29,908 nucleotides of DNA. It comes from a virus. The stretch spans positions 1 through 29,908 of IMG/VR virus record IMGVR_UViG_3300008120_000326; one strand, given 5' to 3'. The notes below the pieces were generated by a model, which ran no database searches, was not told the DNA's origin, and worked only from the letters and a program-made list of their open reading frames with translations. Every line of letters starts with the position of its first letter. Position 1 is the stretch's first letter. Shown piece by piece: positions 24,209-29,906 of this stretch. The translations under genes were made by a program, and so were the position numbers.

Positions 24209-24357
24209 ACAAAACTTCTGAAGACAAACGAGATTGGTTTAGCAATCATGTTTTGACAAAGGAAGATTTAGCACAGTTGATACAGAATAAAATCGACCGT
24301 GCTAGGATCTATCATATGGCTACTAAGAAAGCTAACGAGCAGACTGGTATCACTTGA
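24190..24357 (+). CDS. Possible 55-aa protein, perhaps extended by frameshift
   Basis: The frame from the ATG at 24190 encodes a hydrophilic helical peptide (KTSEDKRDWFSNHVLTKEDL, then KIDRARIYHMATKKA) that looks like genuine coding sequence. An AAAGGA lies 13 bases upstream. It ends in tandem stops at ACT TGA TAG. Reading on in the +1 frame gives DRQREQATRAVIQRKMYRM to a stop at 24430, which continues the same helical, basic character and suggests a frameshift or indel at 24354-24356. One difficulty is that the ATG lies inside the spacer of the strong promoter at 24180, so transcripts from it would not include the start. The gene may be a relic now serving as tRNA leader. Confidence 0.4.
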   Translation: MDKEIQYKTSEDKRDWFSNHVLTKEDLAQLIQNKIDRARIYHMATKKANEQTGIT

Positions 24358-24465
24358 TAGACAGCGTGAACAGGCAACGAGAGCCGTGATACAGCGCAAA
24401 ATGTATAGAATGGGCGGACAGTATATATGAAATTTGTGGCGATAACACAAAGAGTAAGACTACTG

Positions 24466-24504
24466 GGTAGGGTATAACCCTATCGTGTCGTGTAGAGATA
24501 CACG
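24466..24504 (+). ncRNA. Two short hairpins in the tRNA leader
   Basis: GGTAGGGT/ACCCTATC (24466-24484) is an eight-pair stem with one G-T pair and a three-base ATA loop. CGTGTA/TACACG (24489-24504) is a six-pair stem closed by GAGA, a GNRA-type tetraloop. They stand directly before the 20-bp inverted repeat, so the leader RNA should be strongly folded. Confidence 0.5.
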
Positions 24505-24571
24505 GCATTCTAAAACATACTTTGAGTTAGGGAGGCGTTAAGTGAAATCCCCAAAGTATGTTTTAGAATGC
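24505..24571 (+). repeat. Perfect 20-bp inverted repeat running into tRNA-Arg
   Basis: Bases 24505-24524 are the exact reverse complement of 24552-24571, around a 27-base loop. The arm starts GCATTCTAAA and ends CATACTTTG. The right arm includes the first two bases of the tRNA-Arg acceptor stem (24570-24571), so hairpin and tRNA folding compete at the 5' processing point. A 20-bp duplex would be a good RNase III substrate. Confidence 0.85.
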
Positions 24572-24646
24572 GACCGTAACTCAGTGGATTAGAGTACCTG
24601 TCTACGAAACAGGGAGTCGGAGGTTCAAGTCCTTCCGGTCGCACCA
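24570..24646 (+). tRNA. tRNA-Arg (anticodon ACG)
   Basis: The acceptor GCGACCG pairs with CGGTCGC, followed by ACCA. The anticodon stem CCTGT/ACAGG encloses the loop CTACGAA. CCA is encoded. It is the first tRNA of the array. Confidence 0.95.
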
Positions 24647-24652
24647 ATATAT

Positions 24653-24729
24653 GGAAGCATAACTCAGTTGGCTAGAGTATCGGACTTTTAATCCGAGAGT
24701 CGTGGGTTCGAATCCCACTGCTTCTACCA
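24653..24729 (+). tRNA. tRNA-Lys (anticodon TTT)
   Basis: The acceptor GGAAGCA pairs with TGCTTCT (one G-T), followed by ACCA. The stem TCGGA/TCCGA encloses the loop CTTTTAA. The T arm is canonical. Confidence 0.95.
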
Positions 24730-24735
24730 TATTAT

Positions 24736-24764
24736 GGAAACGTGGCAGAGTCAGGTTTATAGCA
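24736..24764 (+). pseudogene. 5' fragment of a split tRNA gene (Ser/Leu-like)
   Basis: GGAAACG followed by TGGCAGAGT reads as acceptor strand, TG linker and D arm, and then tRNA similarity stops. The seven acceptor bases find their partner CGTTTCC plus ACCA at 25352-25362, beyond the HNH gene and tRNA-Ser. The end of the fragment (TTTATAGCA, 24756-24764) also pairs perfectly with 24782-24790. Confidence 0.65.
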
Positions 24765-24791
24765 TCAAAATGTCAAATTATTGCTATAAAG

Positions 24792-24799
24792 CATAAATA
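24792..24799 (+). promoter_or_regulatory. Late promoter motif CATAAATA before the HNH gene
   Basis: This is an exact NATAAATA match 17 bases before the ATG at 24817. Here there is room for a leader with an AAGGAA ribosome site (24805-24810), unlike the island operons. Confidence 0.5.
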
Positions 24800-24816
24800 A
24801 GAGTAAGGAAACTATT

Positions 24817-25269
24817 ATGAACTGCCCACATTGTAACAGAGAAATAAATAACAAAGGATCGCTAAAAGCACATGAAATGTCATGTCATAGTAATCCAAAT
24901 AAAATTAAACACAAGCATTCAGCTAAAGCAGGAGCACAAAAAGGACATATTGCTTGGAATACAGGTAAAAAATTAGGGCGTCATGCTAAATGGGATATAT
25001 TATATCCCGATGCAGAGGTGTTTTGTGAAAATTCTACATATGCACGGCATAGTATTAAAGCAAGAATAAAATCAAAAAACTTAATAGAGTACAAATGTGC
25101 TTGCTGTAATATAGGACCTGAATGGCAAGATAAACCAATGCCGTTAATACTTGACCATATTAACGGGATTAATAATGACAATCGTTTAGAAAATTTAAGA
25201 TTTGTGTGTAGTAATTGCGATTCGCAACTCCCTACATATAAGTCTAAAAATAGAAACAATGGAAGATAG
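24817..25269 (+). CDS. HNH homing endonuclease with N-terminal zinc finger
   Basis: This 150-aa DNA endonuclease probably spreads its own gene. Residues 1-25 hold a C2H2-type finger (CPHC, then H and H-type ligands in KAHEMSCH) for DNA binding. The C-terminal half is an HNH nuclease with two CxxC-type knuckles (CACC and CSNC). Its core is LILDHINGINNDNRLENLRF, with the first His in LDH, Asn in DNRLENL and the later knuckle. It has its own late promoter and ribosome site. Its stop codon lies inside the acceptor strand of tRNA-Ser (9-base overlap). The gene together with that tRNA sits between two halves of another tRNA, the signature of a mobile insertion. Confidence 0.9.
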   Translation: MNCPHCNREINNKGSLKAHEMSCHSNPNKIKHKHSAKAGAQKGHIAWNTGKKLGRHAKWDILYPDAEVFCENSTYARHSIKARIKSKNLIEYKCACCNIGPEWQDKPMPLILDHINGINNDNRLENLRFVCSNCDSQLPTYKSKNRNNGR

Positions 25270-25350
25270 GCTGCATGGCGCGGACACGGTCTTGAAAACC
25301 GTCCCACTTATGATGAATAGGTGACAGTTCGATTCTGTTATCTTCCTCCA
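25261..25350 (+). tRNA. tRNA-Ser (anticodon TGA)
   Basis: The acceptor GGAAGAT pairs with ATCTTCC, followed by TCCA. The anticodon stem ACGGT/ACCGT encloses the loop CTTGAAA. A long variable arm typical of class II tRNAs precedes the T arm ACAG-TTCGATT-CTGT. The 5' end overlaps the HNH stop codon. Confidence 0.92.
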
Positions 25351-25362
25351 CCGTTTCCACCA
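25347..25362 (+). pseudogene. 3' fragment of the split tRNA
   Basis: TCCAC (the 3' strand of a T stem), CGTTTCC and ACCA remain here. The acceptor strand pairs with all seven bases of GGAAACG at 24736-24742. The fragment shares four bases with the end of tRNA-Ser. Confidence 0.6.
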
Positions 25363-25363
25363 T

Positions 25364-25440
25364 GGTGCTTGTCGTCAAGCGGTTAAGACCTCGGATTGTG
25401 ATTCCGATATACGTGGGTTCGAATCCCATCAAGCACCCCA
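25364..25440 (+). tRNA. tRNA-His (anticodon GTG)
   Basis: The acceptor GTGCTTG pairs with CAAGCAC. An encoded extra G at -1 (25364) stands opposite C73, the His identity pair, followed by CCA. The loop is TTGTGAT. Confidence 0.95.
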
Positions 25441-25441
25441 T

Positions 25442-25516
25442 GGATGTATAGCACAGCGGTAGTGCATCTCCTTCATACGGAGCAGGTCAGTAGTTCAAAT
25501 CTACTTACATCCACCA
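25442..25516 (+). tRNA. tRNA-Met (anticodon CAT), elongator type
   Basis: The acceptor GGATGTA pairs fully with TACATCC, so it lacks the C1-A72 mismatch of initiator tRNA. The loop is TTCATAC. A tRNA-Ile read by lysidine-modified CAT is an alternative that sequence alone cannot exclude. Confidence 0.85.
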
Positions 25517-25524
25517 AACAATTT

Positions 25525-25599
25525 AGCCGCGTAGCTCAGAGGAAGAGCACTCGCTTGATAAGCGATAGGTCGACATTTCAAAACTGTCCGTGGCTACCA
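25525..25599 (+). tRNA. tRNA-Ile (anticodon GAT)
   Basis: The acceptor AGCCGCG pairs with CGTGGCT (one G-T), followed by ACCA. The anticodon loop is TTGATAA, with a four-pair stem plus a C-T mismatch. The T stem has a further mismatch (GACAT/CTGTC) and the T loop lacks the usual TTCGA. It may be a drifting tRNA. Confidence 0.85.
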
Positions 25600-25604
25600 A
25601 ATTT

Positions 25605-25682
25605 ACCCCCTTCGCCAAGTTGGTCTAAGGCATCGGATTTTGATTCCGACACTCCGAGGTTCGAATCCTTGAGGGGGTGCCA
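25605..25682 (+). tRNA. tRNA-Gln (anticodon TTG)
   Basis: The acceptor ACCCCCT pairs with AGGGGGT, with discriminator G and CCA. The stem TCGGA/TCCGA encloses the loop TTTTGAT. Confidence 0.93.
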
Positions 25683-25720
25683 GTTATGGGATAGACGATA
25701 GGTTCGAGTCCCTGTCAATC
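25683..25720 (+). pseudogene. Possible remnant of a tRNA T arm
   Basis: GATAGGTTCGAGTCCCTGTC resembles a T arm with the invariant TTCGA, but only two stem pairs form with a seven-base loop. There is no acceptor strand or CCA. It lies directly after tRNA-Gln and is probably a decayed tRNA. Confidence 0.4.
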
Positions 25721-25723
25721 TAG

Positions 25724-25744
25724 TCACAGTGGGGTTAACTGTGA
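25724..25744 (+). repeat. Hairpin between tRNA remnant and tandem repeat
   Basis: TCACAGT and ACTGTGA pair perfectly around GGGGTTA. No T run follows, so it is not a terminator. It could be a processing signal in the tRNA transcript. Confidence 0.5.
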
Positions 25745-25757
25745 TGACACTATAGTA

Positions 25758-25836
25758 TGATTGATGGGTGTATAAACTTGCCTATACGAGACAATCTGAT
25801 TGATGGGTGTATAAACTTGCCTATACGAGACAATCT
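25758..25836 (+). repeat. Two exact tandem copies of a 39-bp structured unit
   Basis: The unit beginning TGATTGATGGGTG repeats at 25758 and 25797 without a mismatch, plus one shared base. Each copy folds on itself: GATTG pairs with CAATC at the ends, and GTATA with TATAC inside, around AACTTGCC. With only two copies and no spacers it is not a CRISPR. No anticodon or T arm is present. Confidence 0.85.
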
Positions 25837-25881
25837 AGCGAGGCTTATTAACAATAAGATAGTTAGGCTCCCGCCCTATAT

Positions 25882-25957
25882 GCCCCCATAGTTTGCAACG
25901 GTAAAATATCTCTTTGGTATAGAGAAGTCGATGGTTCGACTCCATCTAGGGGCACCA
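25882..25957 (+). tRNA. tRNA-Thr (anticodon GGT)
   Basis: The acceptor GCCCCCA pairs with TAGGGGC (one C-A mismatch at the sixth pair), followed by ACCA. The stem TCTCT/AGAGA encloses the loop TTGGTAT. It directly abuts the next tRNA. Confidence 0.88.
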
Positions 25958-26032
25958 GGATGATTATTTCAGCGGTAGAATACTTTGTTGACATCGAAGA
26001 GGTCAGTGGTTCGATCCCACTATCATCCACCA
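25958..26032 (+). tRNA. tRNA-Val (anticodon GAC)
   Basis: The acceptor GGATGAT pairs with ATCATCC, followed by ACCA. The anticodon loop TTGACAT sits in CTTTG/CGAAG. There is zero spacing to tRNA-Thr, so one cleavage makes both ends. Confidence 0.93.
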
Positions 26033-26038
26033 AACAAC

Positions 26039-26114
26039 GCCGCAGTAGCTCCAATGGTAGAGCAGAGGACTGAAAATTCTTGTGTTACTGGTTCGAGTCC
26101 AGTCTGTGGCACCA
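26039..26114 (+). tRNA. tRNA-Phe (anticodon GAA)
   Basis: The acceptor GCCGCAG pairs with CTGTGGC (one G-T), followed by ACCA. The loop is CTGAAAA in GAGGA/TTCTT. It is the last tRNA of the first array. Confidence 0.93.
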
Positions 26115-26143
26115 AATAACTTTAATAATTTTACATTCAGTGT

Positions 26144-26151
26144 GATAAATA
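26144..26151 (+). promoter_or_regulatory. Late promoter motif GATAAATA
   Basis: This is an exact NATAAATA match 19 bases before the ATG at 26171. AGGAG (26160-26164) lies in between, so this transcript has a short normal leader. Confidence 0.6.
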
Positions 26152-26170
26152 TATATAATAGGAGAATATT

Positions 26171-26437
26171 ATGCCAATATATACAAAATCAGTTATTGCA
26201 ACTCATCAAGACCCAGTAGACTCAGTAAGTATGGAGTATCTGAGTGAAATAGCTAGTAAAATAGAAGAATTACGACAAGCTGGGAAAACTGACGGAGAAG
26301 TAGAATTTTTAGATGAATACCGTATAAAAAGAATTTGGTTAGATCAGGACGCAGTTGATGCGTGGTATGCTTGGCTCAATCCGATAAACACAACACATTC
26401 TGTTGTTATAACAAATGTTGCCGTGTCTGATATCTGA
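26171..26437 (+). CDS. 88-aa protein of unknown function
   Basis: This is a small acidic protein with a helical centre (YLSEIASKIEELRQAGKTDG) and a strand-rich end (EYRIKRIWLDQDAVDAWYAW, then SVVITNVAVSDI). It has no recognised motif. A late promoter and a perfect AGGAG six bases before the ATG support the start. The next gene follows after nine bases. Confidence 0.7.
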   Translation: MPIYTKSVIATHQDPVDSVSMEYLSEIASKIEELRQAGKTDGEVEFLDEYRIKRIWLDQDAVDAWYAWLNPINTTHSVVITNVAVSDI

Positions 26438-26446
26438 TAGGATTTG

Positions 26447-27424
26447 ATGCTAAACAAAAATATATATTTGATATATCCAGCTGGATATTCAGGTAGTTAT
26501 GTCAGTTGGTGCTTAAGTAAAAGTGAAGAATCTTTAAAAGATTCAACAGTTAATAATCCTATCAATACTTCTCAAACAGAAAAATATGGTGGTTTGGGAA
26601 CGTCACATTTACATCATCGTTATCCCACACATTGCGGAATCGACCAACTAGTATTTTGGTTGATTCTAAATCAACCGAAAGATAAAAAAATATATCTTAT
26701 AAACGGATGGGATAACTATTGGCTTATTAAATCAGTGTATAATATTATAGGATTTGATAGAGACCCGGTCATAATTCAGATATCCGCTGAAGATAAACAT
26801 TACAATCAATTAGGCCACATAAATGCAATAACAAAGTGGCCTTTATATTTTGAAATTCAAGAAATTTTTAAAGTACACAATATTGATGTTTACAATTTGG
26901 ATAACACTTCATTACATCATCGAAATGTATTTGTAAAATATTACAATGATATTTTCACGATGCCAAATAAATTAGATTTTAATAAAGCAGAGGGTATGCC
27001 AAATATGCCATACCATGTAAGTGCATATCGTCAATGGTATAATCTGCGTAATAAAAATAATCCACATGAAGTTAATGAAGAACAATTTGCAAAACCTTCT
27101 AATCCTGTAGATTATTATCATCATTTAGATTTAAGTGAAATTTACAAAGAAACATTTATAGATAAATTATCATCTATAGTAAAAGATAAAAATGCAGGTG
27201 ACTTTGATTTTGAATATGCAAAATCATTTCACAATAACTATATTGAAGCACAGCAACACCTAAGATTCATTGATGAGATCAATGAGTTTAAGAAAACAAA
27301 AGTACTCACTGCGTACTTAGATTCTCACCCCCTAATTCAGGCAATTGTAATAAAAGAAATATTTGACCAGTTGCCTACTGATTGGGAAACCAAAACTTTA
27401 CAGGAAATCGTAAAGGCACTATAA
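26447..27424 (+). CDS. Phage protein with P-loop/sulfotransferase-like N-terminus
   Basis: This is a 325-aa soluble protein. It opens with a strand and glycine-rich loop, IYLIYPAGYSGSYVSWCLS, in the place and style of the phosphate-binding loop of sulfotransferase-like P-loop proteins. A His-rich HLHHRYPTHCG follows near residue 55. The rest is helical and carries long polar stretches with no family I can name. The ATG at 26447 (AGGA five bases upstream) is preferred to an in-frame TTG three bases earlier. The last 28 bases of the gene contain the promoter of the following tRNA-Arg. Confidence 0.55.
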   Translation: MLNKNIYLIYPAGYSGSYVSWCLSKSEESLKDSTVNNPINTSQTEKYGGLGTSHLHHRYPTHCGIDQLVFWLILNQPKDKKIYLINGWDNYWLIKSVYNIIGFDRDPVIIQISAEDKHYNQLGHINAITKWPLYFEIQEIFKVHNIDVYNLDNTSLHHRNVFVKYYNDIFTMPNKLDFNKAEGMPNMPYHVSAYRQWYNLRNKNNPHEVNEEQFAKPSNPVDYYHHLDLSEIYKETFIDKLSSIVKDKNAGDFDFEYAKSFHNNYIEAQQHLRFIDEINEFKKTKVLTAYLDSHPLIQAIVIKEIFDQLPTDWETKTLQEIVKAL

Positions 27425-27425
27425 T
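27397..27425 (+). promoter_or_regulatory. Sigma70 promoter of tRNA-Arg (TCG)
   Basis: TTTACA (27397-27402), 17 bases, then TATAAT (27420-27425). It lies across the end of the preceding gene, and the tRNA begins nine bases later. Confidence 0.75.
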
Positions 27426-27433
27426 AAAAACTT

Positions 27434-27508
27434 GGGTCCTTAGTTCAATGGATAGAATACGATGCTTCGAACTTCGGGATGTGGGTTCGATTCCTGCAGG
27501 ACCCGCCA
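27434..27508 (+). tRNA. tRNA-Arg (anticodon TCG)
   Basis: The acceptor GGGTCCT pairs with AGGACCC, with discriminator G and CCA. The loop CTTCGAA sits in CGATG/CTTCG, with one T-T mismatch in the stem. It has its own promoter. Confidence 0.9.
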
Positions 27509-27557
27509 AACCGACATTAAATACAATTAGTGACAATAGCAAGAAAAGGAGTACACC

Positions 27558-28118
27558 ATGGCTGTTCTAGCACTAGATATCTCAGGAGTTCCCCGGCAGT
27601 GGATCTCAAATGATGACGCAATTACCTATAAAGCAAAAGATGCCATTGCATGGTCAATGGGGAATATTGTGGCTAAATATCGTGGTGGCATACAAAAAGA
27701 CGGTACGTTAAGCTATTTAGAAACTTCTAGCATCATTGCTATCAAAGGTCATGGATTCAATCCATACAAACACTCATGTGTTGCACTAACTAACAAAACA
27801 TTGTTCGGTCGTGATAGACATGTATGTGCTTACTGTGGTGAATACTTTGCAAACTATCATACACTAAGTCGTGACCATATTGTTCCAAAGAGCAGAGGTG
27901 GCGAAAACACTTGGATGAACGTTGTTACAGCTTGCAAAGATTGTAACAGTAAGAAGGGTCATAAGAGTTTGAAAGAAGCACGTATGGAATTGCTTTACGC
28001 ACCTTACGTACCTAATCATTATGAAAACATGATTCTTCAGCATAGAACTATTCTTGCTGACCAAATGGAATACTTGTTAGCAGGTGTTCCTAAGCACAGT
28101 AGAATACTATTATCATAG
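27558..28118 (+). CDS. HNH endonuclease, McrA-like
   Basis: This 186-aa protein has a C-terminal HNH domain. CAYC is followed by LSRDHIVPKSRGGENTWMNV (DH plus the Asn after GGEN) and CKDCNSKKG, so two CxxC knuckles hold the zinc and H/N/H-type residues form the active site. After it comes KSLKEARMELLYAPYVPN, an ending conserved in a widespread group of bacterial and phage HNH proteins. The N-terminal 75 residues are of unknown role. It starts at an ATG after AAAAGGAG and ends exactly where the next gene begins. It is either a free-standing homing nuclease or a DNA-processing enzyme. Confidence 0.88.
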   Translation: MAVLALDISGVPRQWISNDDAITYKAKDAIAWSMGNIVAKYRGGIQKDGTLSYLETSSIIAIKGHGFNPYKHSCVALTNKTLFGRDRHVCAYCGEYFANYHTLSRDHIVPKSRGGENTWMNVVTACKDCNSKKGHKSLKEARMELLYAPYVPNHYENMILQHRTILADQMEYLLAGVPKHSRILLS

Positions 28119-28973
28119 ATGAATTACAAAAATTACCATCTAACTATAGGCAATGACTCTAATTCATATACGTTTGTATATGAGTTAGAGCAACATCATC
28201 CTGCTCAAACTTGGGCTAATTTAATGGAATCAACTACAGTTGATGCTTTAAAGAAAGGATACAATCCATGGATGGGTTCAATGGGTTCAACATCTCCTGA
28301 AAAAAGAACAGCTGCCGTTAGTAGATTAATTGCTTTAATTTCTTCTTTGAATCAATGGGTTCCTGAAAAAATAGAAACACAATGGGATGAAAATGATCCT
28401 CAACATTGCTTGAACAAATTACATGTTCATTTTCCAGAAATAGTTCGTGTTGAAAAAGATCCAGAACGTCTACGGCAAATAAGCGAATATAATGATGTTA
28501 TTCATATATTGGAGCACTTGTATAAAAATCAGCAACATGAAAGTTTGATGTTGGTAGTGCTTCCTAATTTTGATAAATCAGTACCTATTAATGATGATGA
28601 TTACGAATTATTTGATCCAAGCGTAAAGTTTGGTGAAATGGTATTGCACTACCCACTAGTGGGTCGTGAAGCATTTGCTATGCTAAAAGGTAACGATTAT
28701 GATTGTCCAGTAGAACAAATTCGTCCCCAAAACATCATATCACCGTATCATCATTTAAGATTCTTTGATGACCCGGCTGATACCGAAATGTATCGTAAAC
28801 GATTCAAAGATTTTTACGAGAGAAGCACGATAAAACAAAAATATAAAATAGACGATCCTAAACTTGCATTTGGTTTTATAAAGTTAGGCAAATTAGTTAG
28901 CATCTTGGATCGTAGTGAAATTTTAAATATTGTTAGGTCATGTAACAAAATAATTTCTTGGAAAATTACTTGA
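28119..28973 (+). CDS. 284-aa protein of unknown function
   Basis: This is a soluble, acidic protein with no signal peptide or membrane span. Seen segments are HHPAQTWANLM near residue 26, a helical region ending in SSLNQWVP, a strand LMLVVLPNF near 143-151, then HYPLVGREAFAMLKGNDYD and ISPYHHLRFFDD. None matches a family I know. It begins at the base after the HNH stop with no intergenic space and no clear ribosome site, so it probably depends on translation of the HNH gene. A sigma70 promoter for tRNAs overlaps its stop. Confidence 0.65.
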   Translation: MNYKNYHLTIGNDSNSYTFVYELEQHHPAQTWANLMESTTVDALKKGYNPWMGSMGSTSPEKRTAAVSRLIALISSLNQWVPEKIETQWDENDPQHCLNKLHVHFPEIVRVEKDPERLRQISEYNDVIHILEHLYKNQQHESLMLVVLPNFDKSVPINDDDYELFDPSVKFGEMVLHYPLVGREAFAMLKGNDYDCPVEQIRPQNIISPYHHLRFFDDPADTEMYRKRFKDFYERSTIKQKYKIDDPKLAFGFIKLGKLVSILDRSEILNIVRSCNKIISWKIT

Positions 28974-28998
28974 CAAAAAAGTTTCGTTGTGATATACT
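28970..28998 (+). promoter_or_regulatory. Near-consensus sigma70 promoter of tRNA-Thr and tRNA-Asn
   Basis: TTGACA (28970-28975), 17 bases, then TATACT (28993-28998). The expected start is about ten bases before tRNA-Thr. Confidence 0.85.
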
Positions 28999-29015
28999 TC
29001 AGTTAAATAAAATAT

Positions 29016-29090
29016 GCCCTTATAGCTCAGTGGTAGAGCAACCGCCTTGTAAGCGGTAGGTCCCGTGTTCAAGTCATGGTGGGGGCACCA
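29016..29090 (+). tRNA. tRNA-Thr (anticodon TGT)
   Basis: The acceptor GCCCTTA pairs with TGGGGGC (two T-G pairs), followed by ACCA. The stem ACCGC/GCGGT encloses the loop CTTGTAA. It is a second Thr tRNA besides GGT at 25882. Confidence 0.93.
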
Positions 29091-29097
29091 AACATAT

Positions 29098-29172
29098 TCC
29101 TCGATAGCTCAGTGGTAGAGTAGTTGACTGTTAATCAATTGGTCCCTGGTTCGAGCCCAGGTCGAGGAGCCA
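29098..29172 (+). tRNA. tRNA-Asn (anticodon GTT)
   Basis: The acceptor TCCTCGA pairs with TCGAGGA, with discriminator G and CCA. The loop is CTGTTAA. It is seven bases from tRNA-Thr and shares its promoter. Confidence 0.95.
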
Positions 29173-29179
29173 AATAATT

Positions 29180-29761
29180 TTATATTAAATGGTTATATTT
29201 TTTTAAAAATAAATCATAAGGTAAAGAAGGAATGCTCAAACTGAATAGTAACCGCACATCGGTTATGTTTTCAACACTATGATATGCTTGCACATTAAGA
29301 GCATACCATGTCATAGGTTTTGTTCTAGTTGTTGAAATAATTTCGACACTATCATAATCAACCATAATTGTTTCATTTGGTATGTATAAATCATGTTTTG
29401 TCTTATAACAACTAGTGGTACATTCTGGCCCTCCCGTCTCTATTGCAAATAATAAAGCAGTAGACCTAGATTTATCAATATGCGGCGGAACAAAGCATGG
29501 ACCCCTTTCAGGAAAAATATTTTGTAAAATACCTATATCAGGTCTAAATTTATCAGATATGATTGAATAAAATTCAAGGTATGCTAATATTGTTAAATTA
29601 GGATCTACAAAAAATTTACCCTCAGCACAATTGATAGATTTATTTTGTGTTTTACTAAACCATTTACTAGAAGCATTATTAGGTTTATTATTGTTGTAAA
29701 AATTTGTTATGTGATTAATTATTTTTTCTGAAGGTTTAGGTAAATTTGATAGTTCTTGCAT
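29180..29761 (-). CDS. 2OG-Fe(II) oxygenase-like protein
   Basis: Counting from the ATG at 29761 this is a 193-aa protein with an oxygenase core. PPHIDKSRSTALLFAIETGG contains H94 and D96, and LNVQAYHSVENITDVRLLFS gives the distal H161 and the 2OG arginine R170. The DSBH strand order is right, so it is likely catalytic. The open frame reaches 29791 through a TTG, but a GATAAATA late-promoter motif at 29769-29776 lies just before two ATGs (29764 and 29761), so one of these is the real start. It is the only minus-strand gene in this part, divergent from the tRNA-Arg at 29832. Confidence 0.75.
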   Translation of the reverse strand: MQELSNLPKPSEKIINHITNFYNNNKPNNASSKWFSKTQNKSINCAEGKFFVDPNLTILAYLEFYSIISDKFRPDIGILQNIFPERGPCFVPPHIDKSRSTALLFAIETGGPECTTSCYKTKHDLYIPNETIMVDYDSVEIISTTRTKPMTWYALNVQAYHSVENITDVRLLFSLSIPSLPYDLFLKKYNHLI

Positions 29762-29768
29762 CATTTGG

Positions 29769-29776
29769 TATTTATC
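29769..29776 (-). promoter_or_regulatory. Late promoter motif GATAAATA, minus strand
   Basis: This is an exact NATAAATA match, four bases before the ATG at 29764 and seven before the ATG at 29761. It has the same tight promoter-to-start spacing as the island operons. Confidence 0.6.
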
Positions 29777-29781
29777 AAAAT

Positions 29782-29810
29782 TTGACAACAAATCAACGAC
29801 CTGCTACAAT
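29782..29810 (+). promoter_or_regulatory. Near-consensus sigma70 promoter of tRNA-Arg (TCT)
   Basis: TTGACA (29782-29787), 17 bases, then TACAAT (29805-29810). It has the same hexamers and spacing as the promoter at 24180. Confidence 0.85.
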
Positions 29811-29831
29811 AGAGACAAGTAAGAAATTCAT

Positions 29832-29906
29832 CTGGCGTTCGTTCAACGGATAGGACATCATTCTTCTAAAGTGATTATAGGGGTTCGATTCCCTTACGCC
29901 GGACCA
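29832..29906 (+). tRNA. tRNA-Arg (anticodon TCT)
   Basis: The acceptor CTGGCGT pairs with ACGCCGG (one T-G), followed by ACCA. The loop CTTCTAA sits in TCATT/AGTGA. It is the third Arg tRNA of the window and the one for AGA/AGG codons. The window ends two bases after it. Confidence 0.92.

Noticed and set aside
24736-25362. Group I intron in a tRNA with an intron-encoded HNH nuclease
   Set aside because: The two tRNA pieces together lack an anticodon arm and most of the T arm, so splicing would not give a tRNA. A complete separate tRNA-Ser occupies the space instead.
25444-25701. 85-codon open frame across the tRNA array
   Set aside because: It runs through tRNA-Met, tRNA-Ile and tRNA-Gln, so the frame is a by-product of the tRNA sequences.
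25758-25836. CRISPR array
   Set aside because: There are two adjacent copies with no spacers between them and no cas genes nearby.
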